A stretch of 58,458 nt of DNA, from assembly GCA_017503865.1 (NCBI GenBank), contig JAFVSI010000028.1, forward strand, positions 1 through 58,458. Reading direction: 5' to 3'. The notes beneath the pieces were generated by a model, which made no database searches, had not been told where the DNA came from, and saw only the letters and a program-made list of their open reading frames with translations. The position numbers were made by a program, and so were the translations under genes. Of this stretch, positions 46,294-55,306 are shown piece by piece; within the stretch, counting starts at the first letter, position 1; each line of letters starts with the position of its first letter. The DNA comes from Clostridia bacterium. GTDB lineage: Bacteria > Bacillota > Clostridia > Oscillospirales > CAG-272.

Positions 46294-47445
46294 ATGAAAA
46301 AAGCACTTACACTGATTTCGGCAATTCTCGTACTTATGATGGTTTTGTCGGTATCTACTTTTGCTGCCGAGACCGACCCTAAGCTCGCGTCGCTTGAGCA
46401 GACGGTTGTTTACACAGGCCCTTCATTTACCGCTACCGAGGCTATGACCGTTGACGGCCGTCTCGAAGAGGCTGAGGGCTGGGTCTGCATCACACCCGAC
46501 AACACAAACAGAACCACTCTTGCAGAAGAGTACAGATTCAACGCTTGGAAGGAAAACTCAAAGGTTGCTATCGGTGAAGACCAGACTGCTTTTGCATCTA
46601 ACTTCAAGTTCTACGTTGCACAGACCGAGACCGACGTTTACTTCGCAATAGAGGACTTTGCTCCCTATTTTGAGGTTGACGGGGAAGAGGGCTTCACAAA
46701 GGCGTCCGAGTCTCTTTGCAGAAACAACTACAATATCCGCCTCGGCTTTGATGCCGCAAACTATGACCGCTATATTCACATAAGAGAGTTTAACGCTCTT
46801 GACCAGCTCAACATCTGCGGCCCTGACGGATACAAGAGTATGAAGTCGGTTTACGGTGACCTCGTTACCTATACCTTTGCGAGATTTGCAGAGGACGGCA
46901 CACACCTCTACGACGGAAATAAGAACACCACCAACCAGCACTACTGGGTAAAGCCCGCAGTTCAGTGGACAGGTCGCCTTGAGATAAAGCTTAGCAAGGC
47001 TATGATAAAGGAAATGTACGTCGAGCAGTTTGGCGAGGGTGCTGACGCGAAGATCGACTTTACTACTATGTTTGTAAGCGTTTCTGCAGGTGGATTTATT
47101 CCCGATCCTGCTGAAAGCAACAAGGGTACTTGGGTTTACACTCTCTACGGTGGCACAATGCTCACTCCCGAGGTTGCAACCGAAAAGTCTCTTACTGAAA
47201 GAGTTGTTCCCACGCACGTAGTATTCGGCAAGGACCCCTCTATAACCGAGGCTCCTACGACCGAAGCTCCCACTGACGCTCCCGCCACCGAAGCTCCCGC
47301 AGGAGAGCCGACAGGTGCTTCCTCTGAGGATATTACCGACCTTCCCGAAGGCGGCTGCGGCTCGTCCGTAACTCTCGCAGGTGTTGCTCTCGTAGCTGCA
47401 CTTGGCACTTGCACAGCTTTCGCTGCAAAGAAAAAAGAGGACTAA
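46294..47445 (+). CDS. Secreted CBM9-like surface protein with Cys-containing C-terminal tail
   Basis: The 383-residue protein has a signal peptide cut near VSTFAAETD (about 25). Residues about 45-280 form a beta-sandwich resembling CBM9-like sugar-binding domains (start AMTVDGRLEEAEGW, later YNIRLGFDAANYDRYIHIRE). A linker TEAPTTEAPTDAPATEAP leads to a terminal GGCGSSVTLAGVALVAALGT helix and a KKKED tail. That C-terminus is shared in form with the next protein and looks like a cell-surface sorting tail. GGAG before the ATG, own promoter and terminator. Confidence 0.82.
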   Translation: MKKALTLISAILVLMMVLSVSTFAAETDPKLASLEQTVVYTGPSFTATEAMTVDGRLEEAEGWVCITPDNTNRTTLAEEYRFNAWKENSKVAIGEDQTAFASNFKFYVAQTETDVYFAIEDFAPYFEVDGEEGFTKASESLCRNNYNIRLGFDAANYDRYIHIREFNALDQLNICGPDGYKSMKSVYGDLVTYTFARFAEDGTHLYDGNKNTTNQHYWVKPAVQWTGRLEIKLSKAMIKEMYVEQFGEGADAKIDFTTMFVSVSAGGFIPDPAESNKGTWVYTLYGGTMLTPEVATEKSLTERVVPTHVVFGKDPSITEAPTTEAPTDAPATEAPAGEPTGASSEDITDLPEGGCGSSVTLAGVALVAALGTCTAFAAKKKED

Positions 47446-47462
47446 TTAAACAGCTTAATTCC

Positions 47463-47496
47463 AAAACGGAGAGGCAAATGCCTCTCCGTTTTTTAT
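47463..47496 (+). terminator. Terminator of the CBM9-like gene
   Basis: AAAACGGAGAGGCA / TGCCTCTCCGTTTT with a T-run. Confidence 0.9.
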
Positions 47497-47501
47497 TTAT
47501 G

Positions 47502-47697
47502 AGCGTGTTAGTTTATGCGGGGGAGATTTCAATTTCTATTGCTTGATTTTAATAGACTTTGCATAGAAACGAAAACTCTAAATTAAATAATAAAAGGTGT
47601 TAAAAAGTTTTTAAGAGTGGGGGTGCGGGGGCGGGTGGTTTTTTCAAAAAACACCTGCCCCCGCATTAACATAAACATACCTACAAATACCAAATTA
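47502..47697. repeat. Repeat family B, shortened inverted copy
   Basis: Reads family B on the minus strand: TATGCGGGGGAG, then the central GTTTCTATGC-type spacer in reverse, and the hairpin GCGGGGGCGGGTGG / CCACC-type CCTGCCCCCGC, ending ACAAATACCAAATTA (47683-47697). About 100 bases are missing compared with copy 1. Confidence 0.8.
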
Positions 47698-47812
47698 TCT
47701 CCCAAATTTTACTATGGAAATATTTAAAGATATGTGCTATAATGGTGGAGTAAGGCAAAAATCACACACGAGTACAAACTACACAAACTACAAAGAGGAA
47801 ACAAAAATATAA

Positions 47813-49915
47813 ATGATAAACAAACAAAAGCACGTAAAAACGATTTCAATTGCACTTTCGGTGCTGATGATAGCACTTTTCCTTGTCGCACCTGCCTCGG
47901 CACTTAGCTACAGGAAGGGTACGAATTCAGCATCTGAGAGCTATCGGGCGAGCGAATACTATGGAAAGCTCACCTCGCTCACTCTCACGGGTGACGGACG
48001 CACCGACCTTATTGCCGTTGCCCTCTCTCAGCTCGGCTACACCGAGGGAAACGAGAACGGAGCCTTCGGCGGTAATGAAAACGGCACCGACAATTTCACC
48101 GAATACAACTACAATATGGGCTCTTTCGGCTCGGGCTACGGCGGACGCGACTACCCCTGGTGTGCATCCTTCGTCTCCTTCTGCCTCTTGCAGTCGGGAA
48201 ATCACAACCAAACCAAGATAAGCGATTGGTGCCGCAAAAACGAGGGCGACTCGAACTACATCTGGCGTGAGGTAAGCTGCAACCGCTGGGCAAAGCAGCT
48301 CCGCACCTGCGGCTATTTCGAAAACTCTGCAAGCTTTGGCGGCGACTATCTCCCGATACCGGGCGACCTCATTTACTTTACCGAGGACAGAAAGCTCGAG
48401 AGCCACATAGGAATCGTGCTGTTTTGCGATGGCGAATCGGTCTATACCGTTGAAGGAAACACAAGCTCGGCATCGGGACTTGAGGCAAACGGCGGCGGTG
48501 TTTACGTAAAGAGCTACGGCATTTCAAGCACCTACATAAGAGGCTACGGAGTCCTTCCTTACAAGGTAAATAACAGCATACGTCACATAGATTATTCGGG
48601 CGTAAATCCCACCGAGGGACTTTACGTTGCCACCACCGAAAAGTGCATCTATCCTACCGAAAATGCCTCGACCTATACTCACCTTATCCCGAAAAATTCC
48701 TTCTTCGAGGTCACCGAGGTTGCCTCGGGCGGCAGACTCAAGGTACGTGTTGAGCTTGGCGGTGCTACCGTCGAGGGATATATAAAAAACAACAGCGACC
48801 GAGTTATTCAGATTTCCTCAAAGGAAATTCCCACGTCATTTGAGCCGCTTGAAAAGGTGTGGGGCTACAAGCGTTCCTGCATTGATTCTTATACCGTCGG
48901 GGAGAATTCTTATTACACAAAGCCGAGCGGCACAAGTCTTGCTATTTCGCAAAAAATATCGGTATCGGGAAGTGCCTCGCTCACAAGAGACATCGAGAAA
49001 TTCGGCTATTATTTTGACGGTGAAAGCGACAAGATAGTCTGGGACGAGGACGCAATTCTTATTGGCGAAAGCCTTGATGTCACCTATAAAATAGAGGCAA
49101 GCACCGACTCGCTGAGTGCGGGTGACCACACGCTCCACCTCGTGCTGTCTCTTGCAGATTCAACGCTTGCCGAGCTTGACACTATTGACTTTACGGCAAA
49201 AATCGGCGGTATTTCCGCCCCCAACGCCCCGACCTTTTCGACCTTTACCGAAAGCTCTATAACTCTCGGTAAATATGACGGCTACGAGTACAAGATTGAG
49301 GGTGGCGAGTGGCAAAGCACACCAACCTTTGAAAATCTCTCGGTGAATACCGCAGAGCCTTATCTTTTCTATCAAAGAGTAGCAGAGACTAAAACTAATA
49401 TGCCAAGCAAGACGAGCGAGGCTCTTTCGCTTGACCTCGGTACTATCGCGGCGTCAACAAAGCTCGTCTCGCTGAATATCCCCGAAGTCACTCTTTCAAA
49501 AGACTTTGACAGTGACCTCACCGAATACGAGGCACGTGTGCCCCACTCGGTCGAAAGCGTCACCCCCGAAGTAACGGTAAAGGACGGCTCTTCGGCAAAA
49601 ATCGAAGCTCCCACCGTTCTCGAGGCAGGGAAGAGCAACACATTAAAGATAACAGTGACCTCACCCTACGGAGAGCGGGTTTATACGGTAAATATTTTCC
49701 GTGAGGAAGAGGAGTTTAGCGATATTGAAACCGACACAAACGACCCCACCGAAAGTGACTCTGAGTGTAATTTGGGCAACGAATCGGATACGGAGCAAGA
49801 CTTAGACGACGTCGACGATGTTGCAAACGGAAGCTGCTCGTCAACACTTTCGCTCGCTCCGCTTGTCCTTATCGCCTCCCTTTCGATTTGCACCGCTTTT
49901 GTTAAAAAGAAATAG
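47813..49915 (+). CDS. Secreted CHAP-domain cell wall amidase/endopeptidase with cadherin-like domain
   Basis: The 700-residue protein has a signal peptide (about 1-31), then a CHAP domain (about 60-250) with Cys in DYPWCASFVSFCLLQSG, His in ESHIGIVLFCDG and a third residue in VYTVEGNTSS. CHAP enzymes cut peptidoglycan stems or cross-bridges. SH3-like and beta-sandwich domains follow, then a cadherin-like beta-sandwich domain (about 572-660, LVSLNIPEVTLSKDFDSDL). The C-terminus NGSCSSTLSLAPLVLIASLS then KKK is the same type of tail as in the 46294 protein. Binding site AGAGG lies unusually far from the ATG. Confidence 0.85.
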   Translation: MINKQKHVKTISIALSVLMIALFLVAPASALSYRKGTNSASESYRASEYYGKLTSLTLTGDGRTDLIAVALSQLGYTEGNENGAFGGNENGTDNFTEYNYNMGSFGSGYGGRDYPWCASFVSFCLLQSGNHNQTKISDWCRKNEGDSNYIWREVSCNRWAKQLRTCGYFENSASFGGDYLPIPGDLIYFTEDRKLESHIGIVLFCDGESVYTVEGNTSSASGLEANGGGVYVKSYGISSTYIRGYGVLPYKVNNSIRHIDYSGVNPTEGLYVATTEKCIYPTENASTYTHLIPKNSFFEVTEVASGGRLKVRVELGGATVEGYIKNNSDRVIQISSKEIPTSFEPLEKVWGYKRSCIDSYTVGENSYYTKPSGTSLAISQKISVSGSASLTRDIEKFGYYFDGESDKIVWDEDAILIGESLDVTYKIEASTDSLSAGDHTLHLVLSLADSTLAELDTIDFTAKIGGISAPNAPTFSTFTESSITLGKYDGYEYKIEGGEWQSTPTFENLSVNTAEPYLFYQRVAETKTNMPSKTSEALSLDLGTIAASTKLVSLNIPEVTLSKDFDSDLTEYEARVPHSVESVTPEVTVKDGSSAKIEAPTVLEAGKSNTLKITVTSPYGERVYTVNIFREEEEFSDIETDTNDPTESDSECNLGNESDTEQDLDDVDDVANGSCSSTLSLAPLVLIASLSICTAFVKKK

Positions 49916-49917
49916 TA

Positions 49918-50321
49918 AATTTTGCAAACCGAAGGTTTCTACCTTTAGTTAATTTATCGGTGAGACTTAGGGTAAGTGGTTGAAAAGTTTTGCGTCGCTT
50001 TTTCAAAAGCGACCGCAATCCAACGCGCGTAGCGTTGGTCGCTCGTCGCAACGAGCGAAACTCCCCTATCGTTCGAAACGCCACGAAGGGTGAATTGCGG
50101 CATAGCCGCAAGAGGGGAACACACACGAGGGGGTTCCCCTTACTAAACATAAACTAACTATACCGTTAGCCGCTTTTCTTTGCGAAAAGAGGCACAAAGA
50201 AAAGCTAAGCAAAAGAAAGTGCCGTTTTCACGAGGCTCCGCCTCGAGCTCCGCGAGCTTTTAAAAAAGCTCGACCAAAACTTTTTAATCACTTTTACCAA
50301 CCCGTTCAACAAACAACACTT
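49918..50321. repeat. TIR repeat family A, copy 2
   Basis: Over 300 bases match 3869-4245 almost exactly. The left end extends further: TTTGCAAACCGAAGGTTTCT at 49920-49939 is the inverted counterpart of the sequence right of copy 1 (4254-4280), so the full inverted arms are longer than the 40 bases seen in copy 1. Confidence 0.85.
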
Positions 50322-50348
50322 TATTTATCAACAAAACGAGGTTATGTT

Positions 50349-51221
50349 ATGTTCAAGGATATATTCGGAAAGACGAGGCAAAAGCTCGGTCTTCATATAC
50401 ATACAACGCTGTCCGACGGCAAATACGCCCCCGATGTAACGGCAAAAATCTACAAAGAGGCGGGCTATGACGCAATAGCTCTCACCGACCACTGGTATTT
50501 CGGTGAGGCAAAGGAGCTTGGCGGTCTGCCCATTATTTCGGGGTGCGAGTACAATATAGGCTTTGTCGACTGCAACGAGGGCGTTTATCACATTCTCGCC
50601 CTGTTTTGCGAGAGCGAGCCGAAGGGAATCGAAAAGACCGACTCCCCTCAAGCAATAATCGACAAAATTCACGAGGTCGGCGGACTTTGTGTTCTTGCTC
50701 ACCCTGCGTGGTCGCTCAACACCCCCGAAATGATAAAGACTCTTCGCGAAGTTGATGCCACCGAAATTTACAATGCCGTGTCGGGAATCAATTTTTCTCG
50801 ACGTGCCGATTCCTCGCTTATCGTCGATATGCTTGCGATGCAGGGCTATTTCTATCCGCTTCTTGCGACCGATGATTGCCACTATTACGAGGAAGGCGAC
50901 TGCACAAATTCCTATATTATGGTCGAGTGTGAGTCGCTCGGGCGTGAAGAGCTTATGCAGGCTATTCGCGAGAAAAAATTTTATGCAACGCAGGGACCCG
51001 AGATACATCTGACACGCGTGGGCGACGCATTTCGCGTGGATTGCTCCGAGGTGCGAGAAATAGTATTTATGTCGAATGCCTCGTTCAGTCACCGCACCTT
51101 CGTTGGCGAGGCTCTCACCTCTGCCGAATATACACCGAGGCACCCTCACGAAACCTATATCCGTGCCTACGTGGTCGATAAAAACGGCAAATATGCTTGG
51201 ACTAATTGTGTGAAAATATAA
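50349..51221 (+). CDS. PHP-domain metal-dependent phosphoesterase
   Basis: The 290-residue protein has the four PHP metal motifs: LGLHIHTTLSDG (about 13-24), AIALTDHWYF, VLAHPAWSLN and LLATDDCHYYEEGD. Such enzymes hydrolyse phosphoesters such as 3',5'-bisphosphate (TrpH/PolX-like) or RNA oligomers; specificity is open. The C-terminal 80 residues form a further beta domain. GAGG before the ATG; terminator follows. It stands alone between two repeats. Confidence 0.87.
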   Translation: MFKDIFGKTRQKLGLHIHTTLSDGKYAPDVTAKIYKEAGYDAIALTDHWYFGEAKELGGLPIISGCEYNIGFVDCNEGVYHILALFCESEPKGIEKTDSPQAIIDKIHEVGGLCVLAHPAWSLNTPEMIKTLREVDATEIYNAVSGINFSRRADSSLIVDMLAMQGYFYPLLATDDCHYYEEGDCTNSYIMVECESLGREELMQAIREKKFYATQGPEIHLTRVGDAFRVDCSEVREIVFMSNASFSHRTFVGEALTSAEYTPRHPHETYIRAYVVDKNGKYAWTNCVKI

Positions 51222-51235
51222 ATTTTTGTATATGC

Positions 51236-51271
51236 AAGGAGAACCGTTTTTAAAACGGTTCTCCTTTTTTA
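51236..51271 (+). terminator. Terminator of the PHP gene
   Basis: AAGGAGAACCGTTTT / AAAACGGTTCTCCTT followed by TTTT. Confidence 0.9.
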
Positions 51272-51554
51272 TGCGGGGGCAGGTGTTTTTTGAAAAAACC
51301 ACCCGCCCCCGCACCCCCACTCTTAAAAACTTTTTAACCCTTTTATTACATAATTTAGAGTTTTCGTTTCTACGCAAAGTCTCTTAAAACCGAGCAATAG
51401 CAAGGCGTAATCTCTCCGTAGAAGCATAAGCGTAGTTCTTTTTTTAAAATGGTTTGAAAAGTTTTTTGAGGAAGGGGGTGCGGGGGAAGGGACTTTTTTT
51501 CAAAAAAGGCGGTTCCCCCGCATTTACATTAACATACCTATAAATACCAATTTA
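51270..51554. repeat. Repeat family B, copy 3
   Basis: Matches copies 1 and 2 along its whole length, starting at TATGCGGGGGCAGG directly at the terminator and ending ATAAATACCAATTTA (51540-51554). The left AATTGGTATTT end is absent, apparently overwritten by the terminator. Confidence 0.85.
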
Positions 51555-51696
51555 TCTTACCTGCATAAAAAACACCTACAAACACCCTAAAATCATCTCT
51601 TTTTCTCGCATCGTTCACAAAATGTTTATAATTATATGGTAGAATATAAAATGGTTTATTAGAATTTCTTATAAAAAGGGAAGGAAAACTTATCTT

Positions 51697-52809
51697 ATGA
51701 TAAAAATAGATAACCTTGTCAAAAACTACGGCTCGAACTGTGCTGTTGACGACATAAGCTTCGAGGTAAAGAAGGGAGAAATTGTCGGCTTTCTTGGCCC
51801 GAACGGTGCGGGAAAAAGTACGACAATGAATATTCTCACGGGCTACCTCTCAATGACGTCGGGTAACGTCGAGGTCGCGGGAATAAATATGCTCGACAAT
51901 CCTCTTGAGGCAAAGAAGCACATCGGCTATCTGCCCGAGCAGCCCCCTCTCTATGCGGATATGACCGTCGAGGAGTACCTCATATTCAACTACGAGCTTA
52001 AAAATTGCAAGCTTAACAGGGACAAGCATCTCGAGGAGATATGCGAGGTCACAAAGATAAAGGACGTATATAAGAGAGTCATCAAAAATCTCTCGAAGGG
52101 ATACCGCCAGCGTGTCGGCATCGCACAAACGCTTATCGGCAGCCCCGAGGTAATCATTTTTGACGAGCCGACAGTCGGACTTGACCCGAAGCAGATAATC
52201 GAGGTGCGTAACCTTATCCGTACGCTCGGCAAGGAGCATACCGTTATCCTCTCAACTCACATTTTGCAAGAGGTACAGGCGGTCTGTGACCGAATCATAA
52301 TCATCAACAAGGGCAAGATAGTTGCCGATGAGCTGACCGAAAATATTACCCGTGCGGTTGAAAACAACCGTCGCTTCTCGGTAAAGATATGCGGACCTCA
52401 AAAGGAAGTTCTCGCATTCCTCAAAGCCCGCCCCGGCGTTACCTATGCCGAGGTGCTTGCGGGACGTGACGGCGACGCATATTCGTATATGGTCGAGAGC
52501 GAGGTCGGTGTTGACATCAGAAAGAGCCTTTTCTTCGCACTTGCAGAAAAGAAATGGGCACTTATCGGTCTTGAGGCACTCGGTATGAGCCTTGAGGACA
52601 TCTTCATTTCGGTAGTTGATAAGACCTCACCGAAGAGCCGCTACGAGCGACGCACGAGAAGTGTGGCAAGAAAGAACTCGGCTGAAAACGAGATTGCCGA
52701 CCAGCTCGTTTCGGAGCAAAAGGGCACTGCCGCTGCCAAGCCCAAAAATAACGAAGAGACCGCAACCGAAAAGCTTGCGTCCCTCTTCGATGACAGCGAA
52801 AACAAGTAA
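51697..52809 (+). CDS. GldA-like ABC transporter ATP-binding protein
   Basis: The 370-residue ATPase has Walker A FLGPNGAGKSTTM (about 34-46), Q-loop region GYLPEQPPLY, signature NLSKGYRQRVGI, Walker B VIIFDEPTVGLDP and the H-loop VILSTHIL. It is followed by genes for a GldF-like permease, a GldG-like and a DUF4340 protein, the layout of gliding-type ABC exporters widely present in non-gliding bacteria. The C-terminal 65 residues (from about 305) are an extra charged, disordered-looking tail. GGAAGG before the ATG. Confidence 0.9.
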   Translation: MIKIDNLVKNYGSNCAVDDISFEVKKGEIVGFLGPNGAGKSTTMNILTGYLSMTSGNVEVAGINMLDNPLEAKKHIGYLPEQPPLYADMTVEEYLIFNYELKNCKLNRDKHLEEICEVTKIKDVYKRVIKNLSKGYRQRVGIAQTLIGSPEVIIFDEPTVGLDPKQIIEVRNLIRTLGKEHTVILSTHILQEVQAVCDRIIIINKGKIVADELTENITRAVENNRRFSVKICGPQKEVLAFLKARPGVTYAEVLAGRDGDAYSYMVESEVGVDIRKSLFFALAEKKWALIGLEALGMSLEDIFISVVDKTSPKSRYERRTRSVARKNSAENEIADQLVSEQKGTAAAKPKNNEETATEKLASLFDDSENK

Positions 52810-52829
52810 GAAAGGAGATAAAACGAAAA

Positions 52830-53573
52830 ATGCTTGCGATATACAAAAAAGAGCTTCGCTCATATTTTACGACAGCCATAGGCTACGTTTACGTTGGCGT
52901 ATTTCTTGCGGCGTCGGCACTCCTTGCTTGCTATTCAACGCTTATGCAGGGCACCTATGACACCTCAAACTACTTCGTTTATCTTCTTTTCTCCTTTATA
53001 ATTCTCATTCCGCTTCTCACGATGAAGCTCTTTTCCGAGGAAAAGAAGCTGCGTACAGAGCAGCTTCTCCTGACGGCTCCCGTCAGCATTACGGGAATGA
53101 TACTCGGAAAATACTTTGCCGCGATGACGATGTTTGTGGGCACTCTTCTCGTCTCCACAATAAACTTTTTCCCTCTCTACGCATATATGCGTGCTGAGAC
53201 GGCAAACGTTGAGAGCTATATTCCCGTAGGTCCTTCGACCTCGAGAATTGTGGGCTGCCTTATCGGTATAATCCTTATCGGTGCGGCGTTCGTTGCCATA
53301 GGTCTTTTCATTTCCTCGCTCACCGAGAATCAGCTTGCCGCAGCGGTCATCACCGTTTCGGTAATCGTCGTAATGCTTCTTCTAAACCTCGTAAACGAGT
53401 TTATAAGCGTTTACGCGATAAGAGCCGTTATCGACTGGGTATGCGTGATATCCAGATTTACCAACTTCACCTACGGAATACTCGACTTCTCGGCAATGGT
53501 CTATTACCTGTCGCTTGCCGCAGTCTTTATTCTTCTTACAAACCGCGTCTATGAGAAGAGACGCTGGGGCTGA
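52830..53573 (+). CDS. GldF-like ABC-2 permease
   Basis: The 247-residue permease has six membrane segments and the ABC-2 family stretch LFSEEKKLRTEQLLLTAPVS between helices 2 and 3, then GLFISSLTENQLAAAVITV. It partners the upstream ATPase, 20 bases away. GGAG-type site (AAAGGAG) before the ATG. Likely exports or displaces an envelope component; substrate unknown. Confidence 0.89.
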   Translation: MLAIYKKELRSYFTTAIGYVYVGVFLAASALLACYSTLMQGTYDTSNYFVYLLFSFIILIPLLTMKLFSEEKKLRTEQLLLTAPVSITGMILGKYFAAMTMFVGTLLVSTINFFPLYAYMRAETANVESYIPVGPSTSRIVGCLIGIILIGAAFVAIGLFISSLTENQLAAAVITVSVIVVMLLLNLVNEFISVYAIRAVIDWVCVISRFTNFTYGILDFSAMVYYLSLAAVFILLTNRVYEKRRWG

Positions 53574-53587
53574 TAGGGGGTAAACAA

Positions 53588-55306
53588 ATGAGAAACAACA
53601 CCTTTGATAAGAGAAAATTCCGCTATGCGAGCACCTCTGTCGTAATGACGGCTCTCATAATCGCGGCAATCATAGTATTCAATATCATTTTTTCCGCCCT
53701 CGGCTCAAAGTTCCTTTGGTACGTTGACCTCACTCCCGAGCTTGTTTTCACGCTCTCCGACGAGTGCTTCGACCTAATCGAAAACGGTGACGACTCCTTT
53801 GAAAACAGCTCGTCTCCTATCGAGATGGTAGAAAAATTCCGTGCCGAGAACAAGGCGTATAACAAGGCAAACGGACTCAAAGAGGGCGACGCGGGCTACC
53901 GTGACGAAAACGTTATGATAAGCATAATCTTCTGCGACGAGATAGACGCCATCGAGGCGGAATATTTCACAAAGCTTGTGTATAACACCGCCCTTGAGCT
54001 TGAGGTCAAATTCCCCGAATATATCGAGGTAGTAAACCACAACGTTGTGAGAAATCCCTCTGCCGTTTCTGCCTACAAGAAGACGGCAAACGACTATATT
54101 CCTCCTTCAAGCGTAATAGTTACCTGCGGAAGTGAATACAGACTTTACGATATCCGTTCCTTCTTCACCTTCGAGACGACCACCTCGACCACCCCTTGGG
54201 CATACAATGCCGAAAAGAAGTTTACGGCGGGAATCCTTGCCGTAACGCGTGCCGAGTCGCCCGTTGCTTGTATCGTGAACAATCACGGTGAGTCGCTCCC
54301 CTCGACTGCCCTTGTCTCCTCGCTTGAGGACGCGGGCTATGAGGTAGAGGACCTCAATCTCGCAAAGGATGACATTCCCGCAAACTGCCGACTCCTCGTG
54401 GTCTGCAACCCGCAGTCCGACTTTATGGTAGCCGACGGAATAAGCCCCGTTGACGAGATAGAAAAGCTCGACAAGTTCCTTGACGCGACAAATTCGCTTA
54501 TGGTATTTATGGCTCCCGAGGCTCCCGTTCTCGAAAACTTCGAGGAATATCTTGAGGAGTGGGGAATAGTATTCGACAGATACGTTGACAACGTAACGGG
54601 TATGACCTATCCGAAGCTCGTTGCCGACTCCTCGCAGGCGGCAGTTGGTGACGTTTCGGGATACACCATTTTCTCCGAGTACGTAAACGTCGGTATGGGT
54701 GCTACCATTACCGAGAGTATGCGTGACGTAGCCGTTCCGCCCCCCGTTGTATTCAAAAATGCAATGCCCATTACCTTCTCGCCTCTTTATGAGCTTACGA
54801 GAAACGAGAACAGCGAGGACGCTACAAAGTCCTACAACTACGCGTCGTACTACGTTGACGGCGTCAGCCGTGCGATATTCGACGTCTTTACCACAAGCTC
54901 TGAGGCAGTCGCTTACGCTAACGGAAGTATCGTCAGCCGTGCGACCGAGAACGAGCCGCTAAAGCTTATGACCGTCTCAGTTGAAAACAGAGAGACTCAG
55001 GAATCAAATTACTCGACGGTAAGTGAAGCGTCCTATGTTATCGCCGCCGCTTCGACCGAGTTCCTCTCGCACACACTTCTCGACGCTTCCTCCTACGGCA
55101 ACAACGACGTGCTTCTCTCAGCCTGCCGTGCCATAGGTCAGGAGCCCGTTCCCGTCGGACTTGATCCCAAGCCCTTCGCGGACACAACGATAGATACAAT
55201 CACTTCGAAGGAAGCTTCGACCTACACAGTTATTCTCACAATAGTCCCCGCTCTTACGGCTCTCGCCCTCGGAGTAGTTATAATAGTCAGGAGAAAGAAT
55301 AGATGA
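53588..55306 (+). CDS. GldG-like ABC auxiliary protein
   Basis: The 572-residue protein has a N-terminal membrane segment (about 18-38) and another at the end (about 548-568), with the large GldG/ABC_transp_aux domain between: FTLSDECFDLIEN, then NHGESLPSTALVSSLEDAGY and CNPQSDFMVADGISPVDEIE, as in the family. It is outside or periplasm-like and completes the export system. ATG follows GGGGG with a short gap. It overlaps the next gene by 4 bases (ATGA). Confidence 0.88.
   Translation: MRNNTFDKRKFRYASTSVVMTALIIAAIIVFNIIFSALGSKFLWYVDLTPELVFTLSDECFDLIENGDDSFENSSSPIEMVEKFRAENKAYNKANGLKEGDAGYRDENVMISIIFCDEIDAIEAEYFTKLVYNTALELEVKFPEYIEVVNHNVVRNPSAVSAYKKTANDYIPPSSVIVTCGSEYRLYDIRSFFTFETTTSTTPWAYNAEKKFTAGILAVTRAESPVACIVNNHGESLPSTALVSSLEDAGYEVEDLNLAKDDIPANCRLLVVCNPQSDFMVADGISPVDEIEKLDKFLDATNSLMVFMAPEAPVLENFEEYLEEWGIVFDRYVDNVTGMTYPKLVADSSQAAVGDVSGYTIFSEYVNVGMGATITESMRDVAVPPPVVFKNAMPITFSPLYELTRNENSEDATKSYNYASYYVDGVSRAIFDVFTTSSEAVAYANGSIVSRATENEPLKLMTVSVENRETQESNYSTVSEASYVIAAASTEFLSHTLLDASSYGNNDVLLSACRAIGQEPVPVGLDPKPFADTTIDTITSKEASTYTVILTIVPALTALALGVVIIVRRKNR

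Noticed and set aside
50328..51377. 349-codon minus-strand frame opposite the PHP gene
   Set aside because: Runs through a dispersed repeat and opposite a gene with four intact metal motifs. Shadow frame.
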